Below, in pieces: positions 50,891 through 63,250 of a stretch of 64,000 bases of DNA. The notes under the pieces are model-generated. The model worked only from the letters and a program-made list of their open reading frames with translations, had not been told where the DNA came from and ran no database searches. The first letter of the stretch is position 1. Each line of letters starts with the position of its first letter. Origin of the DNA: Hemibagrus wyckioides (lineage: Eukaryota; Chordata; Actinopteri; Siluriformes; Bagridae); assembly GCF_019097595.1 (NCBI RefSeq), contig NC_080716.1, forward strand, positions 10,907,401-10,971,400, in the 5' to 3' direction. The position numbers and the translations under genes were made by a program.

Positions 50891-53800
50891 CTGTCCTGTG
50901 TATTTACTGTCTTGAGTGTTTACTGTATTGTGGATTTACTGTCCTGTGTATTTACTGTCTTGAGTGTTTACTGTATTGTGGATTTACTGTCCTGTGTATT
51001 TACTATCATGTGTAACTACTGTCCTGTGTATTTACTGTCCTGTGTATTTACTATCATGTGTAACTACTGTCCTGTATATTTACTGTCCTGTGTATTTACT
51101 ATCATGTGTAACTACTGTCCTGTATATTTACTGTCCTGTGTATTTATTGTCCTGTGTATTTACTGTATTGTGTATTTACTGCCCTGTGTATTTATTGTAT
51201 TGTGTAATTATTGTCCTGTGTATTTACTGTCCTGTGTATTTACTGTATTGTGTATTTACTGTCCTGTGTATTTACTGTATTGTGTATTTACTGTCCTGTG
51301 TATTTATTGTATTGTGTAATTATTGTCCTGTGTATTTACTGTCCTGTGTATTTACTGTATTGTGTATTTACTGTCCTGTGTATTTACTGTATTGTGTATT
51401 TACTGTCCTGTGTATTTATTGCTCTGTGTATTTATTGTATTGTGTATTTACTGTCCTGTGTATTTACTGTCCTGTGTATTTACTGTATTGTGTATTTACT
51501 GTATTGTGTATTCATTGTCCTGTGTATTTACTGTATTGTGTATTTACTGTATTGTGTATTTACTGTACTGTGTATTTACTGTATTGTGTATTTACTGTAT
51601 TGTGTATTTACTGTACTGTGTATTTATTGTCCTGTGTATTTACTGTATTGTGTATTTACTGTATTGTGTATTTACTGTACTGTGTATTTACTGTATTGTG
51701 TATTTACTGTATTGTGTATTTACTGTCCTGTGTATTTATTGTATTGTGTAATTATTGTCCTGTGTATTTACTGCATTGTGTAATTATTGTCCTGTGTATT
51801 TACTGTCCTGTGTATTTACTGTATTGTGTGTTTACTGTCCTGTGTATTTACTGTCCTGTGTATTTACTGTATTGTGTGTTTACTGTCCTGTGTATTTACT
51901 GTCCTGTGTATTTATTGTATTGTGTATTTACTGTATTGTGTATTTACTGTATTGTGTATTCATTGTCCTGTGTATTTATTGTATTGTGTATTCATTGTCC
52001 TGTGTATTTATTGTATTGTGTATTTACTGTATTGTGTATTTACTGTATTGTGTATTCATTGTCCTGTGTATTTATTGTATTGTGTATTTACTGTCCTGTG
52101 TATTTATTGTATTGTGTAATTATTGTCCTGTGTATTTACTGTCCTGTGTATTTACTGTATTGTGTATTTACTGTATTGTGCATTTACTGTCCTGTGTATT
52201 TACTGTCCTGTGTATTTATTGTATTGTGTAATTATTGTCCTGTGTATTTATTGTCCTGTGTATTTACTGTATTGTGTGTTTACTGTCCTGTGTATTTACT
52301 GTCCTGTGTATTTATTGTATTGTGTATTTACTGTATTGTGTATTTACTGTATTTTGTATTCATTGTCCTGTGTATTTACTGTATTGTGTATTTATTGTCC
52401 TGTGTATTTACTGTATTGTGTGTTTACTGTCCTGTGTATTTACTGTCCTGTGTATTTATTGTATTGTGTATTTACTGTATTGTGTATTTACTGTATTTTG
52501 TATTCATTGTCCTGTGTATTTACTGTATTGTGTATTTACTGTATTTTGTATTCATTGTCCTGTGTATTTACTGTATTGTGTATTTACTGTCCTGTGTATT
52601 TACTGTATTGTGTAATTATTGTCCTGTGTATTTACTGTCCTGTGTATTTACTGTATTGTGTATTTACTGTATTGTGCATTTACTGTCCTGTGTATTTACT
52701 GTCCTGTGTATTTATTGTATTGTGTAATTATTGTCCTGTGTATTTATTGTCCTGTGTATTTACTGTATTGTGTGTTTACTGTCCTGTGTATTTACTGTCC
52801 TGTGTATTTATTGTATTGTGTATTTATTGTATTGTGTATTTACTGTATTGTGTATTTACTGTATTTTGTATTCATTGTCCTGTGTATTTACTGTATTGTG
52901 TATTTACTGTATTGTGTATTTACTGTATTGTGTATTCATTGTCCTGTGTATTTATTGTATTGTGTATTTACTGTCCTGTGTATTTACTGTATTGTGTATT
53001 TACTGTATTGTGCATTTACTGTCCTGTGTATTTACTGTCCTGTGTATTTACTGTATTGTGTATTTACTGTCCTGTGTATTTATTGTATTGTGTATTTACT
53101 GTCCTGTGTATTTACTGTATTGTGTAATTATTGTCCTGTGTATTTACTGTCCTGTGTATTTATTGTATTGTGCATTTACTGTCCTGTGTTTTTACTGTCC
53201 TGTGTATTTATTGTATTGCGTATTTATTGTATTGTGTATTTACTGTCCTGTGTATTTATTGTATTGTGTATTTACTGTCCTGTGTATTTACTGTCCTGTG
53301 TATTTACTGTATTGTGCATTTACTGTCCTGTGTATTTATTGTATTGTGTATTTACTGTCCTGTGTTTTTACTGTCCTGTGTATTTATTGTATTGCGTATT
53401 TATTGTATTGTGTATTTACTGTATTGTGTATTTACTGTATTTTGCATTTACTGTCCTGTGTATTTACTGTCCTGTGTATTTATTGTATTGCGTATTTATT
53501 GTATTGTGTATTTACTGTCCTGTGTATTTATTGTATTGTGTATTTACTGTCCTGTGTATTTACTGTATTGTGTAATTATTGTCCTGTGTATTTACTGTCC
53601 TGTGTATTTACTGTATTGTGTAATTATTGTCCTGTGTATTTACTGTCCTGTGTATTTACTGTATTGTGTAATTATTGCCCTGTGTATTTACTGTCCTGTG
53701 TATTTACTGTATTGTGTAATTATTGTCCTGTGTATTTACTGTCCTGTGTATTTACTGTATTGTGCATTTACTGTCCTGTGTATTTACTGTCCTGTGTATT

Positions 53801-56050
53801 TACTGTCCTGTGTATTTACTGTATTGCGTATTTATTGTATTGTGCATTTACTGTCCTGTGTATTTATTGTCCTGTGTATTTATTGTATTGTGTATTTATT
53901 GTATTGTGTATTCATTGTCCTGTGTATTTATTGTATTGTGTATTTATTGTATTGTGTATTTACTGCATTGTGTAATTATTGTCCTGTGTATTTACTGTCT
54001 TGTGTATTTACTGTATTGTGTATTTACTGTATTGTGCATTTACTGTCCTGTGTATTTATTGTATTGTGTATTTATTGTATTGTGTATTTATTGTATTGTG
54101 TATTTACTGTCCTGTGTATTTATTGTCCTGTGTATTTATTGTATTGTGTATTTACTGTACTGTGTATTTACTGTCCTGTGTATTTACTGTATTGTGTATT
54201 TACTGTATTATGCATTTACTGTCCTGTGTATTTATTGTATTGTGTATTTACTGTCCTGTGTATTTATTGTCCTGTGTATTTATTGTATTGTGTATTTACT
54301 GTACTGTGTATTTACTGTCCTGTGTATTTACTGTATTGTGTATTTACTGTATTATGCATTTACTGTCCTGTGTATTTATTGTATTGTGTATTTACTGTCC
54401 TGTGTATTTATTGTCCTGTGTATTTATTGTATTGTGTATTTACTGTCCTGTGTATTTATTGTCCTGTGTATTTATTGTATTGTGTATTTACTGTACTGTG
54501 TATTTACTGTCCTGTGTATTTACTGCATTGTGTATTTACTGTATTGTGCATTTACTGTCCTGTGTATTTACTGTATTGTGTATTTACTGTATTGTGTATT
54601 TACTGTACTGTGTATTTATTGTATTGTGTATTTATGTATTGTGTATTTATTGTATTGTGTATTTACTGTATTGTGTATTTACTGTCCTGTGTATTTATTG
54701 TATTGTGTATTTATTGTATTGTGTATTTATTGTATTGTGTATTTACTGTCCTGTGTATTTACTGTATTATGCATTTACTGTCCTGTGTATTTATTGTATT
54801 GTGTATTTATTGTATTGTGTATTTACTGTCCTGTGTATTTATTGTATTGTGTATTTACTGTACTGTGCATTTACTGTCCTGTGTATTTACTGTCCTGTGT
54901 ATTTATTGTATTGTGTATTTATTGTATTGTGTATTTACTGTCCTGTGTATTTATTGTCCTGTGTATTTATTGTATTGTGTATTTACTGTACTGTGTATTT
55001 ACTGTATTGTGTATTTATTGTATTGTGTATTTACTGTCCTGTGTATTTATTGTATTGTGTATTTATTGTATTGTGTATTTATTGTATTGTGTATTTACTG
55101 TCCTGTGTATTTATTGTCCTGTGTATTTATTGTATTGTGTATTTACTGTACTGTGTATTTACTGTCCTGTGTATTTACTGCATTGTGTATTTACTGTATT
55201 GTGCATTTACTGTCCTGTGTATTTACTGTATTGTGTATTTACTGTATTGTGTATTTACTGTACTGTGTATTTATTGTATTGTGTATTTATGTATTGTGTA
55301 TTTATTGTATTGTGTATTTACTGTATTGTGTATTTACTGTCCTGTGTATTTACTGTATTGTGTATTTACTGTATTGTGCATTTACTGTCCTGTGTATTTA
55401 CTGTATTGTGTATTTACTGTATTGTGCATTTACTGTCCTGTGTATTTACTGTACTGTGTATTAACTGTCCTGTGTATTTACTGTACTGTGTATTTACTGT
55501 CCTGTGTATTTACTGTATTGTGTATTTATTGTATTGTGTATTTACTGTATTGTGTATTTACTGTCCTGTGTATTTACTGTATTGTGTATTTACTGTCCTG
55601 TGTATTTACTGTCCTGTGTATTTACTGTATTGTGTATTTACTGTATTGTGCATTTACTGTCCTGTGTATTTACTGTACTGTGTATTAACTGTCCTGTGTA
55701 TTTACTGTACTGTGTATTTACTGTCCTGTGTATTTACTGTATTGTGTATTTATTGTCCTGTATATTTACTGTCCTGTGTATTTACTGTCCTGTGTATTTA
55801 CTGTATTGTGTATTTACTGTATTGTGCATTTACTGTCCTGTGTATTTACTGTACTGTGTATTTACTGTACTGTGTATTAACTGTCCTGTGTATTTACTGT
55901 ACTGTGTATTTACTGTCCTGTGTATTTACTGTATTGTGTATTTATTGTCCTGTATATTTACTGTCCTGTGTATTTACTGTATTGTGTATTTATTGTCCTG
56001 TATATTTACTGTCCTGTGTATTTATTGCATTGTGTATTTACTGTATATTT
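50891..56050 (+). repeat. Large 16-bp minisatellite (about 5.2 kb, roughly 320 units)
   Basis: The unit is TGTGTATTTACTGTCC with frequent forms ending AT instead of CC, ATTATT for TTTACT, and rarer changes. The array is almost unbroken. Units fall into two main types (ending CC or AT), giving a binary-like order. Because 16 is not a multiple of 3 and the unit has no TAA, TAG or TGA, all three forward frames stay open; only variant units with GTAATT create stops. At the left end units are grouped in 48-bp trimers. The right flank (56041-56200) resembles the end of a dispersed repeat (TGACAATAAAATCCCACTTG). Confidence 0.97.
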
Positions 56051-56919
56051 TGCACTTGTCTCACATTTGCACATTTCCTAGTCCTGTATAAAGTGCTGCA
56101 GTGTCATGTGTTGCACTGTAATTCAAACGACAAAATATTTCATTCTAATGTGATACAGAGGAACGTTTTCGGAGGAATGACAATAAAATCCCACTTGAGT
56201 TGAGAGTCATGCAGGAGGTCGAGTGTACTACAGGAGGCAGAGATTGTGTTTTTAGGATTTATTAGTGGAAAATGTCACCATGCCATTATTAACCCGTAAA
56301 TAACACTTGTGCCAGCAGGAAAACACTGTCTGAAGTATGCTGAGTAACACAACGTGTTGTGTCCAGATCTTGGTGCTACACTGCTATCACCATGTCTGTG
56401 GCAATTTGTAATTCCACATGCTAGAACAGACAGCACCTTAAAAAAACAATGCTGGGAATATCCTTATATGAGTAATAAGCACGTTACAATCTTAATTGCG
56501 TTGTAATTAACAGCTGCAGAAACATAATGAACTCAAGTATTAGGTCAAAGACCTCATAGCGGGCTGCATTATTCCAACCTCTGCTGTGAAGGGGAGCTAA
56601 AGACAATGAGAGAAAGAGAGAAGTTTGAACAAAAGCACTGCCGGAGACAGAAAGAGGATTTGAAGCACGTGAATCACAAAGGAGCCCTGAGAGAGCATCT
56701 GCGCCGACTTTCATGAAGTACCTCTCTCTCTCGTTCTTCTCCTTCCTCCTTTCACTGTGTCATGCATTGTTCCTGTTGTTATGGAAACCCCACTTTGAGC
56801 TTTGACCCCCATGTGTAGTCAGTGGTCTTGAGAATTAATCCATTTTCCTGTAAGCTACAGATGTTGAACAATTAAAGCCCATTTATAGTGTGGTTGATCA
56901 GTCAGATGTACCTGCTGTG

Positions 56920-56920
<1 letters not shown>

Positions 56921-56947
<27 letters not shown>
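56921..56947. repeat. (CA)n microsatellite
   Basis: Thirteen CA repeats; a CT/CA tract follows at 57199-57240. Confidence 0.9.
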
Positions 56948-56950
<3 letters not shown>

Positions 56951-57200
56951 TACACAGACCCATTCTTTTCTTCACTGCTCTTTCATAATGCTCACAGGAA
57001 GTCATTTAAGAGCAGATAAGGCCTGATGCATTCTCTTTCTCTACCCACGGAGTGCAGGAAGAAAAGAATTACAAAGACAGCATTCCCTGAAACCTGCTAA
57101 ACACTCCTCTTCTCTGTCTACCTTTCTAGAAGCTCAGGAGTGTTTAGCAGTATCAGTCTCTAATATTGTTTTGCTTTTCTCTCTTCCACTTGTTTCTGCT

Positions 57201-57241
<41 letters not shown>

Positions 57242-57360
57242 TTCTGTAAAATTTTGTTTGGAGCATAAGCTCCAGGCATACAGTCATCTTCCAGAGACAT
57301 GAAGGTCAATGTAAATTCCAGTCTTTGCCTCAATTGCTGTGTTAAAGTGTTAGTGTGCAG

Positions 57361-57736
57361 GTATTTGTGTTTGTGTGTGTGTGTGTGCATGTATGTGCAT
57401 GTGTGTGTGTGTACATGTGCGTGTATGTGCATGTGTGTATGTATGTGTGTGTGTGTATATACATGTGCATGTATGTGTGTGCGTGTGTGTATGTGTGTGC
57501 GTGTGCATGTATGTGCGTGTGTGTGATTGTATACACGTGTATGTGCGTGTGTGTGTGATTGTATACACGTGTATGTGAGTGTGTGTGTATACATGTGTAT
57601 GTATATGTGTGTGTATGTGTGTTCGTGTGTATGTAATGTATGTGCATGTGTGTGTATGCATGTATGTGTGCGTGTGTGTGTGTGTATGTGCATGTATGTG
57701 CATGTGTGTGTGTGTGTGTATGTGTGTGTGTATGAG
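57361..57736. repeat. GT-rich cryptic repeat
   Basis: Degenerate mixture of TGTGTATGTG and TGCATGTATG units. It gives His/Thr-rich frames on the minus strand and Cys/Val-rich frames on the plus strand with no coding meaning. Confidence 0.9.
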
Positions 57737-58058
57737 AGATGGCTGGTATTTATGATAAATGGGAACCTTGCCCTTAGAACCAGGCTGTGTATCACAGCTA
57801 TTGCTGTCAACCCAGTGACCCACTCAGTGTGCGTGCATCCCATACCAAAGAACTCATGTCTCACAGTTAGAGATGACTCATAACTAAACCATGCTTTTAC
57901 TTTATAACACACACACACACACACACACAGATAATCTGATAACCTTTGTCTGACATAACAGAGGTGGGATATGTCAGGACATTTTTTTCTTGGATAGTTC
58001 TTTGCTTTATCTGTTATACAGCGTACAAAGATATCACAGTGTACATATATTCCTACAC

Positions 58059-58382
58059 GTGTGTGTGTATGTGTGTGTGTGTGTGTGTGTGTGTACATGC
58101 ATGTGTAAGAGTATTTTCCAGGTAGAAACCAGGTCTGTGCAAAATGTGTTTTGTGTATGTGTGTGTGTGTGTGTGTGTGCAAGAGTCTGCATCTGTAGAC
58201 AGTGTGTGTGAATGTAAGAGTCTGTACCTGTAGACACTGGGTCTGTACAAAATGTGTTAGTGTGTGTGTGTGTGTGTGTAAGAGTCTGTATCTGTACACA
58301 CTGGGTCTGTACAAAATGTGTTAGTGTGTGTTCATGTGTAAGAGTCTGAGTCTGTATCTCACAGTGTGTGTGTGTGTGTGCA
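58059..58382. repeat. Minisatellite of about 55-60 bp units linked by (GT)n
   Basis: The unit AAGAGTCTGTACCTGTAGAC plus ACTGGGTCTGTACAAAATGT plus a (GT)n run recurs at about 58183, 58216, 58280 and 58340 with changes. A weaker form is at 58108. Confidence 0.82.
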
Positions 58383-59417
58383 CTACACATGTGGAACTCC
58401 TTGACTAAGTCCTAACTCTACAAACTTTATCATGACCCTGTTAAAGCTGCTGAGTGAATATCAGGCTACACAGCAGCACCAGTGAGCTAGCACTCTATAA
58501 ATATTGCTCTATCTGGGCCATGCGCACTGAGACAGAAATCCTGACGAAGAAGAGAAGCCCAGCGTCATAACTCAGACCAAGTGTGGCTAAGGGGGAAAAC
58601 GCCTGACTCATGGGCTGTCGATATGAGCGATGGTCCAGGCTAGAGCAAAGGTAAAAAAAAAATGGCATCAACGGAGGGTCAGTGTGTGTTAGCTCAGAGT
58701 AGAGCGACATCAATCCAGCAGGAAGCTGCAATCCCAAAACAGTGCCATACTAGTCGAGGCAGGGCAATTCAGTACAGTAAATTGTACAGGTGTTGTAAAT
58801 CCAGTGATGGTGTTGTATCTTGTCGATACTAAAAATATATAGAGAGAGAGCACATCACATCCTCTAAAGACAACTACTGTATACATTGCTTCATATTGCT
58901 TCACAGCCATTCACACTGAAGACATTTAAAGCCTTCATTTCTCCAACAATGCACTGGTCACCTACATACTTACAACACAACAGAATTAGTTTATATCACT
59001 GCTAATGTTTGCACTTCGAAACACTTGTAATGTTTGCTAATCAGTCCTTACTTTTTTTTTTAATGTTTGATTTTGCTGCGACTTTCGAAATGTTCAATGC
59101 AACTTGTAGAGTTTTTTTTTTTTTTTTTTTTAGGAAAGAATTATTTATTATTTATTTTTGTTTTAGATTTTTAGCTTTGAAATTATTATTTGATTTTTGT
59201 TTATATTTTCTGATTCCATTTGAGGTTTTATTTTTATTTTTTATTTGAAAAAATATTTGTATTGTGATATATATTGTATTCAAATATATTTATATTTATA
59301 TTTTTTTTTTACTATTTTTTTTTTATTATATTTTTATTATAGAAACCTACTTGAATTGGCAAAACTGCAAGCACAGGATTATTCAATTTAAAGTCCTACC
59401 AGTGAAGACACACACGA

Positions 59418-59545
59418 TTCAATTCAGTTTTATTTGTATAGAGCTTTTAACAATGGAAATGATATCAAAGCACTTTTACAAAAATTTAAAAAATCATAAT
59501 AAAAATGACAAAGATTAAATTCACATTTAGATTTATCCCTAAATG
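59418..59545 (-). repeat. Dispersed repeat, 3' end
   Basis: Reverse orientation: TTCAATTCAGTTTTATTTGT, CAAAGCACTTTTAC and ATTTATCCCTAAATGA. Confidence 0.55.
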
Positions 59546-60359
59546 AATGTGTGGGACATCTTGTCCCAAATCTGCAGAAAATCTGCAGCAATGTAGAAGA
59601 AGCTACTTCGTACTTACTCTGTATTTTGCTACGTTTGCATGATTTTGCATTCATTTCTGTGATCGAAAAATCCTGGAGGGACTGGGAATGTAAACCAGTC
59701 ATTTGTCAGGATGTACAAACAACATCAGATTAGAAAAAATCTATGAAAATATATGTGCATGATCAAATAAGGCCAGTTCCTGAATGATTCGCAGAAGTCA
59801 AGGACAAATCCATCTCCATCCATCACTTTTTTCCCTTTTTTTACAGTTTAGCCACAATTATTCAAACACAGGCTCATTCACAGCATTTTATTGCACCCTG
59901 GTAGACTGTATTGTGGTGTAGACTGCACTGGAAATCATGTTTTCTAAAGTGAAAGGTTTGCAGAAAGTGCAAATGTTTTCATCCCTTACGGTTTATGGTT
60001 GGAGGGAAAAAATGGACCGCAATTTATAATGAATAAACAAATAAAAAGAATTCTAAGACCTTTCAAATAAAACAGGGATGTGGCTTGCAAGATGTCAGCA
60101 CTTAATTAAAAAAAAGTATGAAAAGATCCAAAAGCAAGAGATCATAGGTCCTGATTTAAAGAAGCCACCATATATGATCAAAATTCTGCTGTAAGATTCA
60201 AGAGATAAAAGGACTATGATGAACCAAAAGCCGTCAAATTATATAAACTGTTGGAGAACATTACAAATACGAAATGTTTGAGACATGAAGCTGCAAAATT
60301 TGAAACGAAAACATTGTTTTTTATTTCATTATTAATCACTGATTCAATCATCTTCCGTA

Positions 60360-60600
60360 ATCCTGGATGTTATGATCTGGTGGCTTTTCTGGAAACACTG
60401 GAGATGAGCTGGGAATCCACTTTAGATAGGAACCAGTTAATTGCAGGGCACAATGCATACACATTCTCTGTATAACACACTGAGGGGCAATTAACCCCAG
60501 CACATCCACCTTACTCACATATTTTGGGGGTTGTGAGACAGCATATAAAGCTCCTCAGAGGCTGTAACCCGAGCTCAGGATCGTACCAGGACAACCACTA
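60360..60600 (-). repeat. Degenerate SINE-like copy
   Basis: Pieces such as GCAGGGCACAATGCATACAC and GAGGGGCAATTAACCCC follow the order of the (GGAT)n-tail family. Confidence 0.4.
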
Positions 60601-62999
60601 CTTATTTCAACACACAATTTAACCAGCTTATTTTAAGAACTCAATGTCACATTAATATAAATTCTGTAAAAATTTCTTCTTCATGTAGGTACTACTGAAC
60701 TATAGCCACATCACAAAACAAAGCTCTCCAATAGGACATCTGAACACATCCAAGCACAGCAGACAGTTCATAGCATGCGCAATAACACTCCATACACAGG
60801 AATTTTACAGCTCAGTGTCTCTCTAGCTTGGGGAACCACAGGTGCATATTTTTGTCATATTCCATTATGTGACAGAGCAGAAAAGAGCTCTTATTATGCA
60901 AATGTCTATCTCGTAAATTGCCTTCTGTCATTGCCATGCCCAAATGGAAGGGCAACAAAACCATCTGAAGGGACAACCTTCCTCTGATGACTTTTTGCCA
61001 GCTTCTGTGGAACAAAATTTAACGATTTCTAGGTTGCCTTCGATTAGCATAACCAATTCATAATGGAGGGGTTTGATGAAAGAGTCTAATCCTGGAGCTT
61101 ACACAATCATGCAATCTTATAGGCTACATTTACACAATCAGAGAAACCGGTTCTTCTTTTATATACTACATCTTTTGCCATCTACATGTTTAAAGGCATT
61201 ACCTACAGCTAAATAAAGACGAATCATAATTATGTGGTAGATTATGTGTAACGCAGGGGTAAAAAGCATGAATACACAAATATGATACACAAATGATTTG
61301 CCCAGTCACCACCGTTGTCCTGTCTATCCGTACACAAAACTATTAACATGGATCACTTCATTCTACCACGCTATCATAAAAACACAAAGCGGCCTCAAAC
61401 GCTTATCCATTGCATAAACCACTGTGTCAGACAGCCAATGTTGTGTAGTGATTTTAAAAGCAAAACCAGTTCCACTGGGCTGTGGATAGACTTTTTTCTC
61501 CCCTGAACAACCTCTTTGTCTTCATTTTGTTGCTTGTACTGATTTATGGAACCTTCAGCCATTCTGCCTTTAGTTATTTGGAGGTATTGTTAATCAGCCG
61601 GCCAGGGTTTAATACACTTTGATTCGATTTGATTCACTGTTATTGGAGTCACGATTCGATTTAATTCTGAACTTAATTCTAACAAAACCTGAATTAAGCA
61701 CATTTAAGCCTCTTTCTGTTTCGTTCCTGAATCATAAATGATGCAATACAATATGCATTTTCGTCTGTATTTGACTAGATAGATTTTTTATAGCCATTTT
61801 TTTTAAATGGCTGGTTTATTAGTGTAAACACTGTAATGTACTACATACAGATTCACCATATCTTAATATGATTGACTAAACCATGTCTCTGAGCTGAGGA
61901 AAATGATCGACTGAAACATAATGAGCTCCACAGCAGCAGAGCCTGAGGCATCATTTTAACCAGAAATAGAGCTCCAGAGCTGAATAACTGTCTGACTTCT
62001 ACAGCCTCGTTATCAGGCACCGTAGATCGCAGTGACATGGGACTGGTGTCACTTGAAAACTACTGAAGAGCTCTTTTTTTTAATAAGAATAATGTAATGG
62101 TGAAGGCTTTCCATGATAGAATGTGGTCATGTGACCTGTGTGCTCACTATATACAGTAATGTAACTCTATGAGCTGTACAGATTGGGAGCCGCAACGTGA
62201 ATCGGACATTTCCATGACACACGTCAGAACACTTTTGCTGTCCAAATTCATTGCTAGACCCCTACTATCTAGTCATTTGGCTAGCCAATGTTATGGCTTT
62301 CACTAAAGCTTAATAGCTACTGAACTGAGCTAGTCACCTACTGTATAAGCTATAAACATTCATTAGCTAAGACGTTAGGAAACACCCACAGAAGAGTCTA
62401 GAAAGATGAAAGCTCACTTTTCTTCTGCAGAGGTGCTTTATCACTCAGTTTGTGACACAGAATGTAATTAGTATGAACTGTTTTTGACAGTTTCATCCAA
62501 GTGACAAATTTCCAATGAGCCTCTTTTATATCCTGACAATATGTCTGATTCCATGACTGCTTTGAAATGTAGCCCTTGTAAATCTTAAAAACATATGAAA
62601 CCTTTCTCAAACAATCATTACCCATTAACTTTTCGACCACGACTCTTGGAAAATAAATCAATTTTTTTTTCTTTGCTAAAAGCACTGCATTTTGCTCTTC
62701 AGTGAGTAACAGTGTTAAAATGAACAATGTTAAAATGTGTTTTTTAGAATTGTTTTTATTTTAAATTAGCAAACATAGTGGTTTAATAGCATCCATGCTA
62801 CTGATATGATTAACCTTACATATATTTTTGCCTTGTAGGGTTGTACATTCAAAGTAAGTATCATCACTGTCACTGTCATGTAAATAAGAAAAACACAATG
62901 ATGAGGCTTCATTTTCTTCTTCCCATGATCTTATATGACGTTTAGATGATGTACACAGAACATGTGACTTATTGTGTGGAATATTTCACATATTGCATA

Positions 63000-63250
63000 T
63001 GCAGTCCCTCAAGGATTTCATGATCATAGAAATAAATGCAAAATCAAACCAATTCAAGATATTCGAAGGAGGAGCTCACAATTTTTCAAAATTACCACAC
63101 ATTTTCCTCAGAATTTGAGACATCGTCACAGCACACATTTAGTCAAAGCCCTCTTTAATTCACGTGTGTTGAGCATGACTATAGCTATCAGAGAAAGTAA
63201 CGTGTTTGGTAGTAGTTTAAAAGAACCACACCAATCACAAAAACAGGGTT
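63000..63250 (+). repeat. Dispersed repeat (third family), partial
   Basis: TCATAGAAATAAATGCAAAA and ATTACCACACATTTTCCTC resemble other copies of the family. Confidence 0.45.

Noticed and set aside
50891..56050. Possible CRISPR-like regular repeat array
   Set aside because: Units are contiguous, with no unique spacers, and the genome is eukaryotic.
50882..56203. Large forward ORFs (up to 826 codons) with Cys-rich, hydrophobic 16-residue repeats
   Set aside because: They are produced by the 16-bp minisatellite, which lacks stop codons in every forward frame. Three overlapping frames are open over the same DNA, and there are no splice sites or non-repeat domains.
56484..56714. Minus-strand frame starting MKVGADALSG as a candidate signal-peptide exon of plxdc2
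   Set aside because: The hydrophobic stretch lies too far from the start for a signal peptide, no fitting phase-0 donor was evident, and there is no family similarity.
57160..58314. 384-codon minus-strand ORF rich in His and Thr
   Set aside because: Translation of GT/CA repeats; overlapping frames on both strands look equally open.
61853..62038. Minus-strand 61-codon frame with a hydrophobic segment (MMPQALLLWSSLCF)
   Set aside because: Considered as exon 1 of plxdc2; no donor in the right phase or recognisable similarity.
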